DNA from: an uncultured Pseudomonadota bacterium
Lineage (GTDB): Bacteria; Myxococcota_A; UBA796; JAFGLY01
Length of the DNA stretch: 55,805 nucleotides
Direction: 5' to 3'
NCBI GenBank assembly: GCA_937912125.1
Contig: CALDOK010000125.1
Location: forward strand, 1-55,805
The notes under the pieces are model-generated. The model had not been told where the DNA came from. It made no database searches and saw nothing but the letters and a program-made list of their open reading frames with translations. Position 1 is the first letter of the stretch, and every line of letters starts with the position of its first letter. The translations under genes and the position numbers were made by a program. This document shows, piece after piece, positions 31,701 through 38,680 of the stretch.

Positions 31701-32370
31701 CCGTCACCTCGAGGACGCGGCCTTCATCGAAGAGTGGGCCGACCGGCTCGAGCGCACTCGCAAGCGCCTGGACAACCTGGGCGATGTCAACCTCACCGCG
31801 GTGGAGGAGTACCTCGAGGTGCAGGCCAGGTACGAAGAGCTGATGGCCCAGCGCAACGACCTCGAGGCCTCAGTGGCGGAGATCCGGAGCGCCTTGGCCC
31901 GGATCAACCGCACCTGCCGGGAGCGCTTTCGCGCGGCCTTCGACGAGGTCAACGGCCACTTCGACACCCTGTACGAGCGCCTGTCCCGTGGGGGCAAGGC
32001 CAGCCTGGTGCTCACGGACGAAGAGGACCTGCTCGAGACCGGCGTGGACATCGTGGCCCAGCCACCGGGCAAGCGCCTGCGCAACCTCAACCTGCTCTCG
32101 GGCGGCGAGAAGGCCTTGGTGGCCATCGCGGTGGTCTTCGCCCTCTTCCGGGTGCGCCCGTCTCCCTTCTGCATCCTGGACGAGGTGGACGCCCCCCTGG
32201 ACGAGGGCAACGGGGCTCGCTTCAACGACCTGCTGCGCGACATGGCCCGCGAGTCCCAGTTCATCGTCATCACCCACAACAAGAAGACCATCGAGTGCGC
32301 CGACATGCTCTACGGCGTCACCATGCAGGCCGCCGGCATCTCCAAGCTGGTCACGGTGCGGGTGCACTAG
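28732..32370 (+). CDS. smc: chromosome segregation/condensin ATPase SMC
   Basis: 1212 residues. The core subunit of condensin; it loops and compacts DNA with ScpA and ScpB. The N-terminus MHIRKMEIHGFKSF leads to Walker A GPNGCGKS (31-38). Long heptad-rich arms (about 165-500 and 680-1030) flank a compact hinge near 520-650 (VPGSFAVAEELEVPAALLEP). The C-terminal head has the ABC signature LLSGGEKAL (near 1124) and Walker B CILDEVDAPLDEGN (from 1147). The protein is complete and no frameshift is seen. Only a weak ribosome site precedes the ATG. ftsY follows after 35 bp, a neighbour order known from other bacteria. ScpA/B are not in the window. Confidence 0.96.
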   Translation: MHIRKMEIHGFKSFPDRVVFHFSDGISGVVGPNGCGKSNVLDAMKWCIGEQSAKELRGASMEDVVFNGSDARAAMNIAQVTMTFVAGNRPFSGEWARFEEVQISRRLTRERGSEYRINQQRVRLKDVQELFLDTGVGSRFYSFIEQGRIGAVIAASPQERRALVEEAAGTSRFKARRAETLSRLDKTLQNLERSVHVVEELEQRLEQVGRQVDRAARFRRLRAIARQASLLIAVARYGGLMADRRALGRDRRKAQAELEQRERARLHADNDLRRDREQAEVAEAVVGSLRDRLAELEASRRELESARQYQDRERVDLEERAKRLAAEDVQARSRIEQIGAELGRCQERVASSQAAVAQAQAAVEDQGARAKEISGRLDVLRSSRERARREHVDCRTRLERARARRDGLVRQDAQLKADLQGQVRELGTVRADAERLAKARLEAEAKRAQGKERLAASGRALQDARNLLEEQEVSLRAALQRRLASDQTAQAAEREHERARARAESLEDLHARHEGLTDASRRVLQRVPGSFAVAEELEVPAALLEPLGAAMGERADTVAVESREQLAQAVSAAAGGSAWILLLDPAAELPDRGLAAQAGGTERGRRALASLLGSCAQVDGLDEALERAGQGWSAVTAQGVLVAPSGLVRVGRGAGAATGVLGRRRALMEAQQRVEATRQVLQAAADAQAEQLALEAGCRTQRDAQRKVLESSQQDHRRAELEATGMAHQLRAATDAESRQQRLLQDLEQRAGKQQGRAANLEGELEAARSELERAEQDAKAAVEALTASEAGGRAVGEEYSAAASELGRLREELVAVNGRVETACQARDAAERALQQAHEVVERAQKESQRIVTRQGELGDQVQDTERAIVEVAAKQDGVSGKLAHERRNLVEARRRVSRCEDLLSQAREQREAAAADLQRFDLELQDTRTRIDLLKKQAEEDLGISLPGQLDRLEKNGQLLIEHGVEDEARLPLKLERLPAVDILVIEPRHLEDAAFIEEWADRLERTRKRLDNLGDVNLTAVEEYLEVQARYEELMAQRNDLEASVAEIRSALARINRTCRERFRAAFDEVNGHFDTLYERLSRGGKASLVLTDEEDLLETGVDIVAQPPGKRLRNLNLLSGGEKALVAIAVVFALFRVRPSPFCILDEVDAPLDEGNGARFNDLLRDMARESQFIVITHNKKTIECADMLYGVTMQAAGISKLVTVRVH

Positions 32371-32405
32371 CCGCGTTAGGCTGGCCCCCCTTGCCGGGAG
32401 GCCCC

Positions 32406-33581
32406 ATGGACCAGCTCATCTCGACCCTGGTGGAGCAGCCGCTCATCCCCATCGGTGTCGGCGTCGCCATCGTCCTCAGCCTCGTGGCTGGTTGGTTGTT
32501 CGGGCGACGCAGGGCGCCCAGCGCCGAGCTCGAGGATGCCGAGATCCGGGTGGACGCCTCCGCGCCCACCGAGGAGCGGCTGCCTCCCAGCGAGGTGGAC
32601 ACCGTCGAGCTCCCCAAGCAGCCAGACGTCCCGGTCGCCCCGGAGCCGCTGCCGGAGCCTGCAGCCGCCACCCTCTTCCAGCGTCTGGCCCACGGCCTGA
32701 CGCGCACGCGGGAGGCCCTGGGCGGTCGGCTTCAGGCGGTGTTTTCGCGCACCAAGATCGACGACGCCCTGTTCGAGGAGCTCGAGGACGCGCTGATCCT
32801 CGCCGACGTGGGCGTGGGCGCCGCGGGTCAGCTGGTCGGGCAGCTGCGGGCCGACGTCAAGCGCGAGGGCCTCATCGAGCCCGAGGCGCTGCGGGGTCGC
32901 CTGCGAGAGCACATCACCCTCATGCTCTCCGCGGGCAGCGCAGCCCTGGCCGAGGTTCCCAGCCAGGGGCCCCTGGTCATCCTGGTCGTGGGCGTGAACG
33001 GCGGCGGCAAGACCACCACCATCGGCAAGCTGGCGGCGCGCTACACCGCGGCTGGGCATCGGGTGATGCTGGGCGCCGGCGACACCTACCGCGCGGGGGC
33101 CATCGAGCAGCTCACCATCTGGGCCGAGCGCGCCGGGGCCGACATCGTGGCCCACGCCGAGGGCGCCGATCCCGCCGCCGTGCTCTACGACAGCCTCGAG
33201 GCCGCCAAGGCCCGGGGCCACGACGTGGTCATCTGCGACACCGCTGGGCGGCTCCAGAGCCGCAAGCCGCTGATGGATCAGCTCGGCAAGGTCACCCGGG
33301 TGCTGGGCAAGGCCGTCCCAGGAGCTCCCCACGAGGTGCTGCTGGTGCTCGATGCCACCATCGGGCAGAACGCTCTGTCCCAGGCACGGGTCTTCGGTGA
33401 GGTGGTCGGGGTCACCGGCATCGTCCTCACCAAGCTCGACGGCACGGCCAAGGGCGGCGTGGTGGTGGCGGTGCGGGCCGACACCGGCCTGCCGGTCAAG
33501 TTCGTGGGTGTGGGCGAGCAGGTGGACGACCTGCGCCCCTTCGACGCCGAGGGCTTCGCGCAGGCGCTGTTGAGCTCATAG
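32406..33581 (+). CDS. ftsY: signal recognition particle receptor FtsY
   Basis: 391 residues from the ATG at 32406. GTPase that docks SRP-ribosome complexes at the inner membrane. The first 25 residues form a hydrophobic helix (LIPIGVGVAIVLSLVAGWLF), so this FtsY looks membrane-anchored, as in some actinobacterial and deltaproteobacterial forms. An acidic Pro-rich linker (about 45-95) then precedes the N domain (LFEELEDALILADVGVGAA). The G domain has GVNGGGKTTT (from 196), AGDTYRAGAIEQL, DTAGR (278-282) and TKLDG (342-346), all intact. Its last six bases overlap the end of the convergent membrane-protein gene. Confidence 0.95.
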   Translation: MDQLISTLVEQPLIPIGVGVAIVLSLVAGWLFGRRRAPSAELEDAEIRVDASAPTEERLPPSEVDTVELPKQPDVPVAPEPLPEPAAATLFQRLAHGLTRTREALGGRLQAVFSRTKIDDALFEELEDALILADVGVGAAGQLVGQLRADVKREGLIEPEALRGRLREHITLMLSAGSAALAEVPSQGPLVILVVGVNGGGKTTTIGKLAARYTAAGHRVMLGAGDTYRAGAIEQLTIWAERAGADIVAHAEGADPAAVLYDSLEAAKARGHDVVICDTAGRLQSRKPLMDQLGKVTRVLGKAVPGAPHEVLLVLDATIGQNALSQARVFGEVVGVTGIVLTKLDGTAKGGVVVAVRADTGLPVKFVGVGEQVDDLRPFDAEGFAQALLSS

Positions 33582-35453
33582 CGCCGGTGCGGTGGGCTCG
33601 GCGGGCGTCGCGGCGGGCAGCCTCAGGACCTCCGGCCAGCTCTCCACAGGGCCGCTGCTGGCCGCCTGCAGCTGGGCCAGGAAGGCCTGGACGTGGGACG
33701 TGTCGGGCATCACCGGGGCGCGGGGGCCGCGATCCACGCTGCAGCATGGCTTCACCTGGCTGCCGTCCAGCTGCAGCAGGTAGGCGAAGTCCTGGGGATC
33801 CAGGTCCGCGAAGCCGGCCTGAGCGCCGTAGGAGGGGTCGGCCAGGGGGATCACCACGAGGTCAGGCCTGGTCAGGGGCAGCCAGTAGGCCAGGTCTGCG
33901 CCCGGGGCATCGGCAGGGCCCAGGGGGCTGAGCACGGCGATGTAGGTGAGCCGATCGCTGGGTGGCACCTCTCGCTCCACCAGATCTAGCAGGCGCTGGG
34001 CATGGGCCGCGAGCTCCCGGCCGCGGGGCTCTCCAGGAGTGGTGAGGTCGTAGCCGCGCACGCTCACCACGCCCAAGGGAAGGGGGGAGCGAAGCCAGCT
34101 GTCCTTGGGGACGCGGGCCAGGCCCCAGCTGGTGGAGAGCAGGCAGAGCTGCGCCACGCCGCAGGCGCCGGCCAAGCCCAAGGCGATCCGGCGGAGCCAG
34201 GGCCGTGGAAGGGCCCCCAGCCCAGCGGCGGTGATCACCGCCAGCGGAGGCAGGATGGGCACCGGGTACCACATGGACTTGCGCAGCTGGAGGCTGTAGG
34301 CCACCAGCGGCACCAGCATCCACAGCAACACCAGCACCCGACGCTTGCGCCCCCAGATCAGGAAGGCCGGCAGAGCCGCCAGGAGCAGCAGGCTGAGGAC
34401 AGGCAGCAGGTAGTCGCTCCAGATCATGAGGACATAGGCGCCGCGCGGAACCAGCGGGTGGAGCCAGGCCATGGGGGCCCCCGGGCTCGAGCCCGCGGCC
34501 ACGTCCTGGTCGGAGAAGCCCGCGAAGACGTGCCGCATGGAGCCGCGCACCCAGAAGATGTCGGTGGTGAACCACAGCCAGGCCAGCACGGCGGCCAGGC
34601 CGGCGATGGTGCGCCAGGGGACCCGTCGCGCGCGCCACCCAGCCCACAGGCCCTGCCCCAGCACCAGCGCGAAGGGGCCGGACACCGCCAGGCCCACGCC
34701 CAGGCCCTCGGAGAAGCCCTCGCCGCCGCGCAGGGCAGTCCACGCCATCAGTGAGAACAGGACGATGGGCAGGGGTCGGCTGAAGCCCCGGGAGCGCAGC
34801 AGGCAGTAGATCATGGCCACGGACAGGGCGGCCGCGGTCGTGTAGCCCTCCATGAAGCGAGCGTGGCCGAACAGCCCGGGGTAGCCAGCCGCGACCGCCG
34901 CCGCGGCCAGGCCCACCCAGCGCCCGCCGACCTCGTGGCCGATGCCGTACACTGCGGCCAGCAGCAGCAGCAACCAGGCGGTGGGGACAAGGTTGACCAG
35001 CAGGGGGTGGCCAGGAAGCGCGGCGGCCGCCAAGGCCGGCAGCGCCATGCTGTGGGGCATGCACGCCGAGAAGGGCTGCGAGCAAGGACCCAGGAGCTGG
35101 TGTAGGCGCCCACCTCGGCGCAGCTCCCCCAGAGCGCGCCCAAGCCCGGGCGGGGGGCCCGGGATGCGCTCGGCGAGGGGGTAGAAGTGCCCGTTGGTGA
35201 TCAGGCGCTCGTGCTCGTCGGGCCCTGGGGGCCACAGGTCGTAGCCCCTGGCCAGGTACATGATCTTGGGCACCAGCTGCGCGCTGCCGTGGTTGGTGAG
35301 CTTGGGCAGCGGGTTGGCCTGCATGTGGGCCGCGTTCAGGCCTGTCACGAAGGCCAGGACCGCCACCAGCCCCAGCAGCGGGACCATGTGCGCGCGCCAG
35401 CCCGTGGGCGACGGGCGGGGAGGGGAGCCGGGGGCGGGCGTCGGGGTCGTCAT
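33576..35453 (-). CDS. ArnT/PMT-like polytopic membrane glycosyltransferase
   Basis: 625 residues with about eleven hydrophobic segments. A Pro-rich N-terminus precedes helix 1. The first periplasmic loop carries GYDLWPPGPDEHERLITNGH and later PCSQPFSACMPHSMALP. The segment SMWYPVPILPPLAVITAAGL matches the K-x-x-Y-x-x-P-x-x-P motif near the last helices of ArnT/GT39-type enzymes. The C-terminal 140 residues are soluble and contain Cys-Cys in VKPCCSVDRG. It probably transfers a sugar from a polyprenyl-phosphate donor to a lipid or protein in the envelope. It is not beside the 1-17 kb locus but belongs to the same broad class. It stands alone on the minus strand between ftsY and zapA. Confidence 0.65.
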   Translation of the reverse strand: MTTPTPAPGSPPRPSPTGWRAHMVPLLGLVAVLAFVTGLNAAHMQANPLPKLTNHGSAQLVPKIMYLARGYDLWPPGPDEHERLITNGHFYPLAERIPGPPPGLGRALGELRRGGRLHQLLGPCSQPFSACMPHSMALPALAAAALPGHPLLVNLVPTAWLLLLLAAVYGIGHEVGGRWVGLAAAAVAAGYPGLFGHARFMEGYTTAAALSVAMIYCLLRSRGFSRPLPIVLFSLMAWTALRGGEGFSEGLGVGLAVSGPFALVLGQGLWAGWRARRVPWRTIAGLAAVLAWLWFTTDIFWVRGSMRHVFAGFSDQDVAAGSSPGAPMAWLHPLVPRGAYVLMIWSDYLLPVLSLLLLAALPAFLIWGRKRRVLVLLWMLVPLVAYSLQLRKSMWYPVPILPPLAVITAAGLGALPRPWLRRIALGLAGACGVAQLCLLSTSWGLARVPKDSWLRSPLPLGVVSVRGYDLTTPGEPRGRELAAHAQRLLDLVEREVPPSDRLTYIAVLSPLGPADAPGADLAYWLPLTRPDLVVIPLADPSYGAQAGFADLDPQDFAYLLQLDGSQVKPCCSVDRGPRAPVMPDTSHVQAFLAQLQAASSGPVESWPEVLRLPAATPAEPTAPAL

Positions 35454-35584
35454 GGTGCGGACTTCCAGGGACCTATCTCGGCGGCGCGTGGCAGGAGGGA
35501 GGCTCGTTCACAGGGGTCTGCGCCTTCGGGCTTCCTTCTGGGTTATGTGGACGACCCGCTGGGCCTCGAACACCTGGAGCTGCC

Positions 35585-35932
35585 ATGCCCGTCACCATCA
35601 CCCTGCGCGGCCGTCACTACACCGTCCGCAGCGACGAGCCCGAAGAAGAGGTCATCCAGAATGCTCGCTGGCTCGACTCGCGCATCGCGGAGATCGCCTC
35701 GCGCACGCCTGGCGTCGATGGCGAGACCGTGGTCTTGCTGGCGGCGCTGAACGTGGCCAGCGAGTACGCGCGCTTCCGCAAGCAGATGGTCGGCGAGCTG
35801 GGCACCATCGATCGCGAGCTGGCGGCGGCGTCAGCCATCCTCGAGGTCACTCTGCCCGGCGCGGCCGAGCTCGACGAAGACGATGACGAAGACATCGTGA
35901 TCGACGATCGGGAGATCCCTGGCGACGCCTAG
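35585..35932 (+). CDS. zapA: cell division protein ZapA-like
   Basis: 115 residues. The N-terminal strand-rich part (VTITLRGRHYTVRSDEPEEE), then VIQNARWLDSRIAEIASRTP and a helix ETVVLLAALNVASEYARFRK, is the ZapA layout. ZapA crosslinks FtsZ filaments at the division site. The tail is acidic (LDEDDDEDIVIDDREI), an addition not needed for the fold. A GGAG site precedes the ATG. It is followed after 7 bp by the DUF2752 gene, so they probably form an operon. I looked for a 6S RNA beside it, as in many proteobacteria, and did not find one. Confidence 0.8.
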   Translation: MPVTITLRGRHYTVRSDEPEEEVIQNARWLDSRIAEIASRTPGVDGETVVLLAALNVASEYARFRKQMVGELGTIDRELAAASAILEVTLPGAAELDEDDDEDIVIDDREIPGDA

Positions 35933-35939
35933 GCTTGTG

Positions 35940-36395
35940 ATGTCCGCCCCCGCCCCTCCTCCCCCCCGCGAACGCCGCCTGATCGATCGCCTGGTCTCGC
36001 TGCTGCTGCTGCCCAGCGGCACCGTGCTGACCGTCGCCCTCTTGCTCGAGCCCGATCCCGCGGGAGTGGGCACCCACCGGCAGCTGGGGCTCGGGGGCTG
36101 CACCATGCTGCAGCTCACCGGCTGGCCGTGCCCCATGTGCGGCATGACCACCACCTTCTCTCTGGCGGCTCACGGTCGCTTGGTCGAAGCGCTGCTCTGT
36201 CAGCCATACGGCGTCGTGCTCTTCGGGCTCACCCTCGCCACCGCCCTGGTCGCCCTCGTCGAGCTCGTGCGCCCCACGGGGCGCTGGCGTCGCTTCTGGG
36301 ACTGGCTGGGCCTGAAGGAAGGCTGGATCGCCGCCGCGCTTGTGGCTGGGCTGATCCTGGGCTGGGTCTACAAGCTGCTGATCACCCTGGGCTGA
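35940..36395 (+). CDS. DUF2752 membrane protein
   Basis: About 151 residues from the ATG at 35940; a GTG one codon earlier is an equal alternative. The DUF2752 hallmark is GVGTHRQLGLGGCTMLQLTG followed by WPCPMCGMTTTF, with conserved Cys pairs and three hydrophobic segments (LLLLPSGTVLTVALLL, VVLFGLTLATALVALVELV, AALVAGLILGWVYKLLITL). The family is of unknown function; the C-P-x-C-G-x-T motif suggests metal binding or redox chemistry at the membrane. It follows zapA closely. Confidence 0.8.
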   Translation: MSAPAPPPPRERRLIDRLVSLLLLPSGTVLTVALLLEPDPAGVGTHRQLGLGGCTMLQLTGWPCPMCGMTTTFSLAAHGRLVEALLCQPYGVVLFGLTLATALVALVELVRPTGRWRRFWDWLGLKEGWIAAALVAGLILGWVYKLLITLG

Positions 36396-36428
36396 CCCTG
36401 GCTGGTCCGGTTCTACAACCCCCTGGGT

Positions 36429-36458
36429 TTGACGGGGTGGTGCCCGGGGCTTTAGAAG
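36429..36458 (+). promoter_or_regulatory. possible promoter almost abutting the transglycosylase start
   Basis: TTGACG (36429-36434) and TAGAAG (36453-36458) with an 18-bp spacer, or TTAGAA with 17. The predicted transcript would begin at or one base before the ATG at 36466, i.e. almost leaderless. The same bases can serve as an AGAAGG ribosome site, so this is tentative. Confidence 0.3.
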
Positions 36459-36465
36459 GCCGCAG

Positions 36466-37101
36466 ATGAAGGCCCTGACCCCAACCGCGTTGCTCTGTTC
36501 GCTGGCGATCCTCGGCCTGCCCCACCGGTCCGCCCGGGCGGCAGAGATCTTCCTCGGGGCCGACAGCAACGGCGTCATCACCATCACCGACTCGCCCTCT
36601 GCGGTCCCGGGGTTTCGCGCGCACACCCCCATCGCCAGGCCGCAGGTCCCCCCCTCGGCGCCCCGAGGCTACAAGGCCTCCATGGACCGCTACGACGAGC
36701 TGATCGTGGGCGCGGGCCAGCGATATGGGGTGCCGCCGGCCCTGGTCAAGGCCGTCTGCCTCGCCGAGAGCGCCATGAACCCGCTGGCGGTCTCTCACGC
36801 CGGCGCTCAGGGGCTCATGCAGCTGATGCCGGGCACCGCGGGCGACCTGGATGTGTCGGACCCCTTCGACCCCGCTCAGTCCATCGACGGCGGCGCCCGC
36901 TACCTGGCCAGGCAGGTGCGTTCCTTCGGTAACGTGTCGCTGGCACTGGCCGCCTACAACGCGGGCCCGGCCACCGTGCAAGCGGCGGGCGGCATCCCCT
37001 CCATCACCGAGACCCAGCTCTACGTCGAGAAGGTCTTGGGATTCTATCGGTTCTTCAGCGAGCGCCACCCGGTGGGGGGCTCGCGGGACTCGGCCAGCTA
37101 G
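36466..37101 (+). CDS. lytic transglycosylase, SLT domain
   Basis: 211 residues with a signal peptide (ALLCSLAILGLPHRSARA, cleavage before AEIF). The N-terminal part EIFLGADSNGVITITDSPSA resembles the short DUF4124-like segment often fused to SLT domains. The catalytic Glu101 is in KAVCLAESAMNPLAVS, followed by GAQGLMQLMPGTA and LALAAYNAGPATV, all classic family-1 lytic transglycosylase motifs. It cuts peptidoglycan glycan strands in the periplasm, forming anhydromuropeptides. It probably serves wall remodelling; a link to the division gene zapA just upstream is possible but unproven. Confidence 0.92.
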   Translation: MKALTPTALLCSLAILGLPHRSARAAEIFLGADSNGVITITDSPSAVPGFRAHTPIARPQVPPSAPRGYKASMDRYDELIVGAGQRYGVPPALVKAVCLAESAMNPLAVSHAGAQGLMQLMPGTAGDLDVSDPFDPAQSIDGGARYLARQVRSFGNVSLALAAYNAGPATVQAAGGIPSITETQLYVEKVLGFYRFFSERHPVGGSRDSAS

Positions 37102-37107
37102 GGCTGC

Positions 37108-37893
37108 CTACCAGCCCAGCCGCTGCACGCGAATCCAGCGGCCTGCGGAGTTCTTGACGCTGCCTTCCCGCTTGAGCTCGCGCAGCTCCGCGAGCACCTC
37201 GGAGCGCTGCATGTCGCTGAAGGGGCTGTTGTGGCAGGTGGCCGCGACCAGGATGGTCTCCTTGAGGCCCTGCTCCTTGCGCGCCTCGAGGCGCTCGATC
37301 ACGTGCTGCCGGATCCACAGAGCCCGGCCTTCGTCCAGCTTGGCTGCGGGCGTGGCGGCCACGGTGGGGCGAGCGGGAGCGACGGCGCGTGCGCGCTGGC
37401 GGGGCGAGGGCTCGTCCGGCATCTGGAAGCGCTTGGGCACGGCCGGGCGCTCGACGTTGGCGGCGGCGGCCTTGCCGGGCTGGGGCGGCTGGGGCTCGAC
37501 GCCCTCCCAGCTCTTGACAAGTGCAGAGAACATCAGGAGCGAGTTGCCTTCGAGCTGGCGGCCACCCCTGAGTCCGATCACGGCCTGGCGCAGCCGCTCG
37601 GGCATGTGAATGGGGGGCACGGCGATGAGCTGGTCGAGCTGATCTTCGAGGAGCGCGCCGTCGGGGAGGTCTCGCAGCTCCCGCTCCTTGGCGCGGGCGA
37701 CGCGGTCTAGCTCCCGGTGCAAGTGCTTGGGCAGCTTGTCACCGAGCTCGGCCAGTGCGAAGAGATCGGCGAGGGTTCCCCCCTCGAGGTGGGCGATGTT
37801 CCGGTTCATCAGGTCCTGGATCATGACCAGGAGGCTGGTGGGGTCCGCGTTGCGGAGGCCGGGGACAGCGATGCGGGCGGGGCGCAGGCTCAA
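37108..37893 (-). CDS. unknown cytoplasmic protein with winged-helix-like C-terminus
   Basis: 261 residues using the TTG at 37893, which has GAGGAAG at the right distance. The frame stays open much further upstream, but that part would overlap the cobalamin adenosyltransferase gene and lacks coding character. The N-terminal 110 residues are helical (LLVMIQDLMNRNIAHLEGG, LFALAELGDKLPKHLHRELD). A Pro/Ala-rich linker follows, and the last 75 residues (SDMQRSEVLAELRELKREGS, VKNSAGRWIRVQRLGW) look like a winged helix. I do not recognise the family. It may be a DNA-binding regulator; this is inferred from shape only. Confidence 0.6.
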   Translation of the reverse strand: MSLRPARIAVPGLRNADPTSLLVMIQDLMNRNIAHLEGGTLADLFALAELGDKLPKHLHRELDRVARAKERELRDLPDGALLEDQLDQLIAVPPIHMPERLRQAVIGLRGGRQLEGNSLLMFSALVKSWEGVEPQPPQPGKAAAANVERPAVPKRFQMPDEPSPRQRARAVAPARPTVAATPAAKLDEGRALWIRQHVIERLEARKEQGLKETILVAATCHNSPFSDMQRSEVLAELRELKREGSVKNSAGRWIRVQRLGW

Positions 37894-38073
37894 GTTCTTC
37901 CTCGGGGCTGTTGGCGGCCAGACCCTATCGCGCGCTCCCCTCGCTGGCTGGACAATTCGCCACAGAGACTGACCCGTCTGTGACCCCGCCTGGAGGCTGA
38001 GGCCCCCCTGGCGCCCGAGGGTGCGCGAGGTGGGGGCCGGCCATACATTCCAGGCCCCAACCTGGAGGCATCC

Positions 38074-38676
38074 GTGCGCATCACCAAGGTCTACACCCGC
38101 ACCGGCGACGGCGGGACCACTCGCCTGGTTGGCGGCCAGGAGTTGTCCAAGGCTCACCCTCGGGTCGAGGCCTACGGATCCGTCGACGAGCTGAGCGCCA
38201 TCATCGGGCTCGCGCGCACCTTCGCGTCGAACTCGGCTCGCGCCTACCCTGGACTGGAGGAGCTCGGCTCCACGCTCGAGCGCATCCAACATGATCTGTT
38301 CGTCCTGGCCGGCGAGCTGGCCACGCTGCCTCAGGACCACTGGGAGTCCATGCCCCTCATCCAGCAGGACGACGTGGAGCGCCTCGAGGGCTGGGTCGAC
38401 CACTTCAACGCCAAGCTGCCCCCTCTCGAAGACTTCATCCTCGCCGGGGGCGGTGTGGTGAGCGCCTTTCTGCACCAGGCTCGCACGGTGTGTCGGCGGG
38501 TGGAGCGCCAGGCGGTGCGGCTGGCTACCAGCGAAGCTGCAGAACCGGGGGCTTCGCAGCTGCTGGACGTTCCCGCGCTGCGCTACCTGAACCGCCTGGC
38601 GGATCTGCTCTTTGTGGCGTCGCGCTGGGCCGCCGCGACCACCGGCGAGCGAGAGCTGACCTGGAAGCGGTCCTGA
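38074..38676 (+). CDS. cob(I)alamin adenosyltransferase, PduO/MMAB type
   Basis: 200 residues from the GTG at 38074 (CTGGAGG upstream). It transfers adenosyl from ATP to cob(I)alamin, giving coenzyme B12. Motifs are KVYTRTGDGGTTRLVGG (ATP loop), HPRVEAYGSVDELSAIIGLA, IQHDLFVLAGELATLP and the C-terminal RTVCRRVERQAVRL and LRYLNRLADLLFVASRWA. Length is normal. Possible clients in the cell are adenosylcobalamin mutases, dehydratases or class II ribonucleotide reductase; none is in the window. The radical SAM pair at 11.7-14.6 kb uses cobalamin but not usually the adenosyl form. It converges on the kinase gene with 4 bp between stops. Confidence 0.92.
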   Translation: MRITKVYTRTGDGGTTRLVGGQELSKAHPRVEAYGSVDELSAIIGLARTFASNSARAYPGLEELGSTLERIQHDLFVLAGELATLPQDHWESMPLIQQDDVERLEGWVDHFNAKLPPLEDFILAGGGVVSAFLHQARTVCRRVERQAVRLATSEAAEPGASQLLDVPALRYLNRLADLLFVASRWAAATTGERELTWKRS

Positions 38677-38680
38677 GGGT

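Noticed and set aside
35454..35584. Possible 6S RNA beside zapA
   Set aside because: The gap is only 131 bases, shorter than a 6S RNA of about 180, and I could not form the long rod with a central bubble.
37961..37982. Inverted repeat CACAGA...TCTGTG between the unknown gene and the adenosyltransferase gene; possible operator or cobalamin riboswitch part
   Set aside because: Six-base arms with a ten-base loop are weak, and the conserved B12-box could not be found in the 180-bp gap.
37894..38475. N-terminal extension of the unknown protein to 455 residues
   Set aside because: It would cover most of the cobalamin adenosyltransferase gene on the other strand; the TTG at 37893 has a good ribosome site.
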